DNA of 10,338 nt from Planctomycetales bacterium (lineage in GTDB: Bacteria; Planctomycetota; Planctomycetia; Isosphaerales; Isosphaeraceae), in contig DAIDJI010000130.1 of NCBI GenBank assembly GCA_027451455.1, positions 1-10,338 on the forward strand. The letters are read 5' to 3'. The notes beneath the pieces were generated by a model. It was not told where the DNA came from and did no database searches. It saw only the letters and a program-made list of their open reading frames with translations. Shown here piece by piece: positions 6,916 through 10,338 of the stretch. A program made the translations under genes and the position numbers. Position 1 is the stretch's first letter; each line of letters starts with the position of its first letter.

Positions 6916-6981
6916 GACCGGATCTCGTGTGAGGAGGGGAGAGGTCCTCATGCGGGGTCCGGTCGTTGGCCGGTTTTTTTT
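6916..6981 (+). terminator. Intrinsic terminator with a possible competing upstream stem
   Basis: CCGGTC (6959-6964) pairs with GGCCGG (6968-6973, one G-T wobble) around a GTT loop and is followed by eight T (6974-6981), a plus-strand rho-independent terminator. The same bases, as TCCGGTC (6958-6964), also pair perfectly with GACCGGA (6916-6922), enclosing a second stem TGAGGA/TCCTCA (6930-6935/6945-6950, extendable by three pairs). The two foldings exclude each other, as in attenuators. No transcript start is identified upstream. Confidence 0.5.
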
Positions 6982-7354
6982 CCATCGGGCCGGCCTCGCC
7001 GGCTGGTGGTTTTGGGGCGTCGAAAGAGATCGATCCGCCTGGCGGCAGGAAGCGAATTCACTGAGGTAGACACCAGGATGAGGGGACTCCTCAGGTGCTT
7101 TCGATTTATCACGCTTGCCTGATCCGATGGCGATCCCACCGTCGTCGGTCCCTGAGCCTCGCCACCGAGACGGGCACCACGCGGTCCGCCCTCGACGGAC
7201 TCGTTCCGCCCCATGTGGTCTGCTGGACCGCAGACGAGGAGACGGTCGACAACACCGACGATCCGATTGGCGACGTTCCGGTTCCATCGTCGTGAACCGG
7301 CGGTCCCCCCTCGACAGGGCGCGAGGGACTGAGCAACGATTGAGCTTCGGACCT

Positions 7355-7435
7355 CGTCGATCGTTCTCCTCACCGAATAGGCGCTGAGCGGAATGTCGAC
7401 TGAGCGACGCGCTTCGTGCGACGGAACGATCGACG
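7355..7435. repeat. 12-bp inverted repeat ahead of the phosphatase gene
   Basis: CGTCGATCGTTC (7355-7366) and GAACGATCGACG (7424-7435) are perfect reverse complements, 57 bases apart, ending 24 bases before the phosphatase ATG. A near-direct repeat GACTGAGC(A/G)ACG occurs at 7327-7338 and 7398-7409. It could be terminal repeats of a tiny element, a regulator site or a leader structure. Confidence 0.5.
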
Positions 7436-7459
7436 TTCACCTCATCGTCGCCTCGTGAG

Positions 7460-8203
7460 ATGCGATACGCCCTGGCCTTCAGCGTTCTGGGGATCATCCT
7501 GGCCGTCCTGGCGATCGACCAGGCGGGGCGGGCTGAGGGTGTCGGCTGGCTCCTCCTTGCCGTCGAGGCGGACGGCGCCCTGATGATGCTGGCGCTGGCG
7601 ATCGCGTTTGGACTTCGATCGGCCGGCGTCGATGTTGAGAGGCGGACCTGCCAGACTGGCTGGCGGATGACGATCGCCGCACTCATGCTCCCCTATCGCG
7701 CCCTCGGGCGAGCGGTGCTCGGAGCTTCCGGTTGGCTCGATCGCAAGGGGCCCATCAACCGGCTCGCCCCGGGGATCTTTATTGGCCGACTTCCGAGCCG
7801 AACGACCCGCGTACGCCTCGGGCGTGAGGGGATCGATGCGATCCTTAACCTCTGCTGGGAGTTCCCAGGGCCATCGACGATCGCCCGAGGCCCGGAATGC
7901 GGGCACCTCCCGATCCTTGACGGCGCCCCACCGACCGACCGCCAGTTCGACGAGGCCGTCCGATGGGTCGCTGACCGCCGGGCCGAGGGGCGGTGCATCC
8001 TGATCCACTGCGCCCAGGGACACGGACGGACCGCAACGATCGCCGCGGCGGTGATGGTCCGGCTCGACCTTGCCGACGACGCCGACGACGCCCTCGCGAA
8101 AATCCAGGCCGTCCGTCCTGGCGCCCGGCCCTCGCGGACCCAGCGATCGGCCCTGGATCGCTATCTCGGCCGGTCCTCCGCCGACCGAAGCATCGACTCC
8201 TGA
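7460..8203 (+). CDS. Membrane-anchored dual-specificity-type phosphatase
   Basis: A 247-residue protein. Two hydrophobic segments (about 3-20 and 28-52) anchor it, then a linker, and a cysteine-dependent phosphatase domain from about 95 to 235. The signature is H-C-A-Q-G-H-G-R-T at 183-191, with C184 as nucleophile and R190 binding phosphate (CX5R); D154 in LPILDGAPP is the likely general acid. The final part (ADDALAKIQAVRPGARPSRTQ at 208-228, in pieces) matches the helical tail of the fold, with a P-S-x-x-Q motif. Substrates of this family include phosphotyrosine proteins and phospholipid head groups; a PTPMT1-type phosphatidylglycerophosphate phosphatase is known from the planctomycete Rhodopirellula baltica, so a lipid phosphate is a fair guess given the membrane anchor. 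Only a weak GTGAG precedes the ATG. It converges on the lipoprotein gene with a 5-base gap. Confidence 0.88.
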   Translation: MRYALAFSVLGIILAVLAIDQAGRAEGVGWLLLAVEADGALMMLALAIAFGLRSAGVDVERRTCQTGWRMTIAALMLPYRALGRAVLGASGWLDRKGPINRLAPGIFIGRLPSRTTRVRLGREGIDAILNLCWEFPGPSTIARGPECGHLPILDGAPPTDRQFDEAVRWVADRRAEGRCILIHCAQGHGRTATIAAAVMVRLDLADDADDALAKIQAVRPGARPSRTQRSALDRYLGRSSADRSIDS

Positions 8204-8208
8204 ACCGC

Positions 8209-8925
8209 CTACTTCGAAGCGTTCCCCGATCCCTGCTTCAGCGGCGAGAACATCCGCCCGAAGAAGTGCCTGCGGGTCTGGTTCTGGGCCTCGTCGGGAT
8301 ACCGCTCGACCTCACCCCGCGAGCTCATCCGATAAGGTCCGGCGCCCATGAAAAAGTGGTCGCGCACGCCCTGGGCATTGAGCAACCATCCCGATTCCCA
8401 GACCAGCCGCCCGCTCTTGCCGTCGTAGGCATACAGGATCGCCTTGACCACCGCGTCCTCGCGGTTGGTCTGTGAGACGTTCATCGAGTTCCCGCTGCTC
8501 GTCCCAGCCAGCGCTGCACCCGTCAGCAGCGAGGGAGACAGGGCCATGCTCGGCAGCCCAACCTGTGCGTCCCGCATGTCGGTTCCATAGGCGCCGAACA
8601 TCGGCTCAAGAATGATCTGAGCCTTGTCCTTGTTCGTCTCCATCAAGACGCCCTGTTCGCCCATCGCCCGGTAGATGCTCGAGACCACGTAGTCCTTGTC
8701 GACGACCTGCGAGAGGAACTGCGAGTCGACAAAGACGCGTTTGTCGGCCATCGGCCGGAAATCGACCCGGCCGAGCGCATCGTCCCACGTCCCGGTCAGC
8801 AGGAGCTGCTCGGTCCCGGTCCGGGCCGTCCCGGTCATCTTCACGCTGGTGCAGCCGCCAGCCGTCATCAAAATGACAGCCGCGAACGCCCATCGATACC
8901 GGCCTCGACCGAGAATCCGTTGCAT
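8209..8925 (-). CDS. Outer-membrane-type lipoprotein, unknown function
   Basis: A 238-residue protein. The ATG at 8925 gives a proper lipoprotein signal: basic start (MQRILGRGRYR), hydrophobic core, and a lipobox ending A-G-G-C with C25 as the lipidated residue. Just after it comes T-G-T-A-R-T-G-T-E-Q-L-L-L at 31-43, then alternating strands and helices (KRVFVDSQFLSQVVDKDYV in pieces around 63-82) and a Gly/Ser/Ala stretch around 125-150. This resembles a planctomycete lipoprotein family with a TxTEQLLL motif (possibly DUF6655; from memory, unverified). The upstream frame to 9087 is rejected because a promoter (9049-9077) lies inside it. It ends with TAG, tail to tail with the phosphatase. 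Confidence 0.8.
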   Translation of the reverse strand: MQRILGRGRYRWAFAAVILMTAGGCTSVKMTGTARTGTEQLLLTGTWDDALGRVDFRPMADKRVFVDSQFLSQVVDKDYVVSSIYRAMGEQGVLMETNKDKAQIILEPMFGAYGTDMRDAQVGLPSMALSPSLLTGAALAGTSSGNSMNVSQTNREDAVVKAILYAYDGKSGRLVWESGWLLNAQGVRDHFFMGAGPYRMSSRGEVERYPDEAQNQTRRHFFGRMFSPLKQGSGNASK

Positions 8926-9048
8926 GGTCCGGCGCCATCCCTGACCCTGGATAAGCCCGCTCCCCGACAGTGGAGGCACGGGCCAGAATCCCCGACGGGA
9001 CCGCAACGGCCCGCCGACACCACCGGGCTCCTTCCCCGGCCGCATCGA

Positions 9049-9077
9049 AGTATAGTCCCATCCCCCCGCCACGGCAA
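9049..9077 (-). promoter_or_regulatory. Sigma70-like promoter for the lipoprotein gene
   Basis: On the minus strand TTGCCG (9077-9072, 4/6) and TATACT (9054-9049, 5/6) are 17 bases apart, the optimal spacing. The start would fall near 9042, leaving a leader of about 117 bases before ATG 8925. The leader is GC-rich and otherwise unremarkable. Confidence 0.5.
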
Positions 9078-9142
9078 CGCCATACACGGAAGCAAAACTT
9101 CAATCCATTTCCGGAAAAAATGACAATTCCCATCCCCACCAG

Positions 9143-9182
9143 TGGACCTACTACAGATCTAGTATATACTACGATTATAGTA
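9143..9182 (+). promoter_or_regulatory. BlaI-type promoter with two dyad operators
   Basis: Two copies of TACTA-N6-TAGTA occur at 9149-9164 and 9167-9182, centres 18 bases apart; BlaI/MecI operators are built on TACTA/TAGTA-like half-sites. They cover a promoter: TGGACC (9143-9148, 4/6), 16-base spacer exactly filled by dyad 1, and TATACT (9165-9170, 5/6) overlapped by dyad 2. GAGGAG at 9193-9198 is the ribosome site for the ATG at 9209. The overlap explains self-repression. Confidence 0.72.
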
Positions 9183-9208
9183 TCTGGTCGCCCGAGGAGA
9201 CAGAGACG

Positions 9209-9610
9209 ATGGCGAAGCAGCGACCGTCGGAGCTGGAGTTACAGGTGCTTGGGGTCTTGTGGGACCGGGGACCGTCCACGGTCCGGGCGGTGATGGAAGC
9301 GATGCCGGACGGCAAGGACCGGGCCTACACGACGATCCTCTCGGTGATGCAGGGGATGGAGCGGAAGGGGCTGGTTGGTCACACGCCGCAGGGGCAGGCG
9401 CACGTCTACCACGCGACGGCGAGTCGTGACCAGGTGCTGGCGCCGATGCTTCGCGAGCTCGTGCGAAACGCCTTCGGCGGGAGCCCTTCGCGGGCGTTGC
9501 AGTGCTTGCTTGGCGGGTCGGGCCTGGGCGTGGGCGAGCTGGACGAGATCCGTCGGGTGATCGACGAGGCGGGGCGTGAACAGGCCAGGGAGCAGGGGGG
9601 GCAACCATGA
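9209..9610 (+). CDS. BlaI/MecI/CopY-family transcriptional repressor
   Basis: A 133-residue winged-helix repressor. The start MAKQRPSELELQVLGVLWDRG (in two parts) is the classic first helix of the family, AYTTILSVMQGMERKGLV at 39-56 is the recognition helix plus wing lead-in, and HVYHATASRDQ at 65-75 completes the wing. The C-terminal half (76-133) is the dimerisation and proteolysis part. Such repressors bind TACTA-type dyads as dimers and are released when the partner M56 sensor is activated. The gene has a good GAGGAG ribosome site, sits right behind two operators and overlaps the sensor gene by ATGA. The inducing signal need not be a beta-lactam; planctomycetes carry many such pairs. Confidence 0.95.
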   Translation: MAKQRPSELELQVLGVLWDRGPSTVRAVMEAMPDGKDRAYTTILSVMQGMERKGLVGHTPQGQAHVYHATASRDQVLAPMLRELVRNAFGGSPSRALQCLLGGSGLGVGELDEIRRVIDEAGREQAREQGGQP

Positions 9611-10338
9611 GGACGATCCTCGAATTCTTCTCGGATCGAGCCTGGCACGACCTTGTTGTCGCGCTTTTGCAGACGCTCTGGCAGGGAGCGGCGGTCGCGC
9701 TCGTCCTGGCGTCGGCGTTGCGGCGGATCCCGGCCGACCGGCCGGAGCTGCGCTACGGGCTGGCGGTATCCTCTCAATTCGCGGTACTGGCTCTCGGGCT
9801 GGTGACCTGGTCGATCGTCGGATACGAGGCTTCGACGACGGTCGCGGGCGCTCCGATGATCGAATCCCGATCGATCCCGAACCGGCCGATCGAGGTTACG
9901 GCGGTCGGCGCTCCGACGACGCCTGAGCCCGCCGATGATCGCCCGACGCCCTGGACGTCGGTCCTGGCCGCGGCCTGGCTGGCCGGGGTCGCGGCGATGA
10001 TCGGGCGGACCTTCGCATCAGTGATCTCGGCCTCTCGGATGGCGAGGGGGCCGATCGTCGTGGATTCCATGCTCCTGGGCCTGGTCGATCGGATTCGCGC
10101 CGAGCTAGGCATCCGTCGATCGATCCGGGTGGTCGAATCGGTCGGTGAGTGCGGGCCCTCGGTGATGGGGATCGTCTGGCCGACGCTCCTGATCCCGGCC
10201 TCGGCGATGACCGGCCTGCCGGCGGAGACCCTGCGCGCCCTCCTGATCCACGAGCTGGCACACATCCGACGGCATGATTATCTCGTCAACCTGGGGCAAT
10301 TGGCGGTCGAGTCCTTGCTGTTCTTCAACCCGATGATC
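9607..10338 (+). CDS. BlaR1/MecR1-type M56 zinc-protease sensor, N-terminal part (3' end outside window)
   Basis: The first 244 residues of a membrane metalloprotease, cut by the window edge. Predicted membrane helices lie near 14-37, 52-71 and 116-141. The zinc motif H-E-L-A-H is at 215-219, with H223-D224 a few residues on and LLFFNP at 238-242, as in the M56 family; R-V-V-E-S before it and the G-P-S-V-M-G strand also fit. A periplasmic loop (72-113) lies between helices 2 and 3. In BlaR1 this domain cleaves the repressor or triggers its loss after a signal is sensed outside. The start ATG 9607 overlaps the TGA of the repressor (9608-9610). Whether a C-terminal penicillin-binding-type domain follows cannot be seen. 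Confidence 0.93.
   Translation, partial: MRTILEFFSDRAWHDLVVALLQTLWQGAAVALVLASALRRIPADRPELRYGLAVSSQFAVLALGLVTWSIVGYEASTTVAGAPMIESRSIPNRPIEVTAVGAPTTPEPADDRPTPWTSVLAAAWLAGVAAMIGRTFASVISASRMARGPIVVDSMLLGLVDRIRAELGIRRSIRVVESVGECGPSVMGIVWPTLLIPASAMTGLPAETLRALLIHELAHIRRHDYLVNLGQLAVESLLFFNPMI

Larger units (their letters stand above)
6468..7459. other. 992-base stretch without a convincing gene
   Basis: Open frames here are out of step with the GC3 pattern of true genes and lack ribosome sites. The first 300 bases (about 6480-6780) are visibly lower in GC than the flanks and may be decayed or transferred DNA. The rest is crowded with inverted repeats: 13-bp arms at 6810-6851, a terminator structure at 6916-6981, GCCGGC-CTC-GCCGGC at 6989-7003, TGAGG/CCTCA at 7079-7093, CCGGTTC/GAACCGG at 7278-7300 and 12-bp arms at 7355-7435. 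No transposase or tRNA is recognisable. Confidence 0.55.

Noticed and set aside
6549..6917. 122-residue plus-strand reading starting at ATG 6549
   Set aside because: No ribosome site; composition changes midway and it ends across the 13-bp palindrome; reads as translated repeat and non-coding DNA.
7095..7295. 66-residue plus-strand frame with an acidic tail (GTG start)
   Set aside because: No ribosome site and no recognisable family; codon third positions are not clearly gene-like. Could be a relic, not supportable as a gene.
6754..7686. 310-residue minus-strand frame
   Set aside because: Arg/Ser/Pro-rich shadow running antisense into the phosphatase gene and through several palindromes.
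8926..9087. N-terminal extension of the lipoprotein
   Set aside because: It would remove the lipoprotein signal from the N-terminus and begins upstream of the promoter at 9049-9077.

Overview
This window looks like ordinary chromosome from a GC-rich member of the Planctomycetota, probably the Isosphaera group. This is inferred from overall protein style and from gene pairings such as BlaI/M56 and small Lys-rich exported proteins; no rRNA or other marker is present to prove it. There is no phage, plasmid, CRISPR array, rRNA or tRNA that I can see. Eleven protein genes are supportable, two of them cut by the window edges.

Layout. (1) 3-725 (+): the C-terminal 240 residues of an AsmA-like envelope protein. 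(2) 726-953: convergent intergenic gap holding two REP-like palindromes in opposite orientation whose stems co-vary. (3) 954-1760 (-): a phosphoethanolamine-methyltransferase-like enzyme with its own good promoter (1872-1901). (4) 1952-2308 (-): a small exported Lys-rich protein, followed by a 12-bp hairpin. (5) 2459-3775 (-): aroA, preceded by an AT-rich island. (6) 3873-4217 and 4214-4915 (-): a DUF167 (YggU) gene coupled by an ATGA overlap to a YggS-type PLP-binding gene; a 68-residue two-helix membrane protein (4988-5194, +) diverges from them. (7) 5220-6467 (-): a 415-residue protein I cannot assign. (8) 6468-7459: about 1 kb with no convincing gene, lower GC in its first 300 bases and rich in inverted repeats, including an intrinsic terminator with an alternative upstream pairing. 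(9) 7460-8203 (+): a membrane-anchored dual-specificity phosphatase, converging on (10) 8209-8925 (-): a lipoprotein with its own promoter. (11) 9209-9610 and 9607-10338 (+): a BlaI/MecI-type repressor overlapping an M56 (BlaR1-type) zinc-protease sensor, preceded by a promoter covered by two identical dyad operators.

How the parts work together. The clearest regulatory circuit is the BlaI/BlaR1 pair with self-operators. AroA belongs to the shikimate pathway, and YggS/DUF167 form a housekeeping pair. The methyltransferase could contribute to phosphatidylcholine or other N-methylated lipids, and the phosphatase could act on a lipid phosphate, but neither substrate is proved by sequence. The best candidates for something undescribed are the REP-like pair, the attenuator-like structure at 6916-6981, and the methyltransferase with one altered phosphobase-site residue. 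I see no clearly new multi-gene system.
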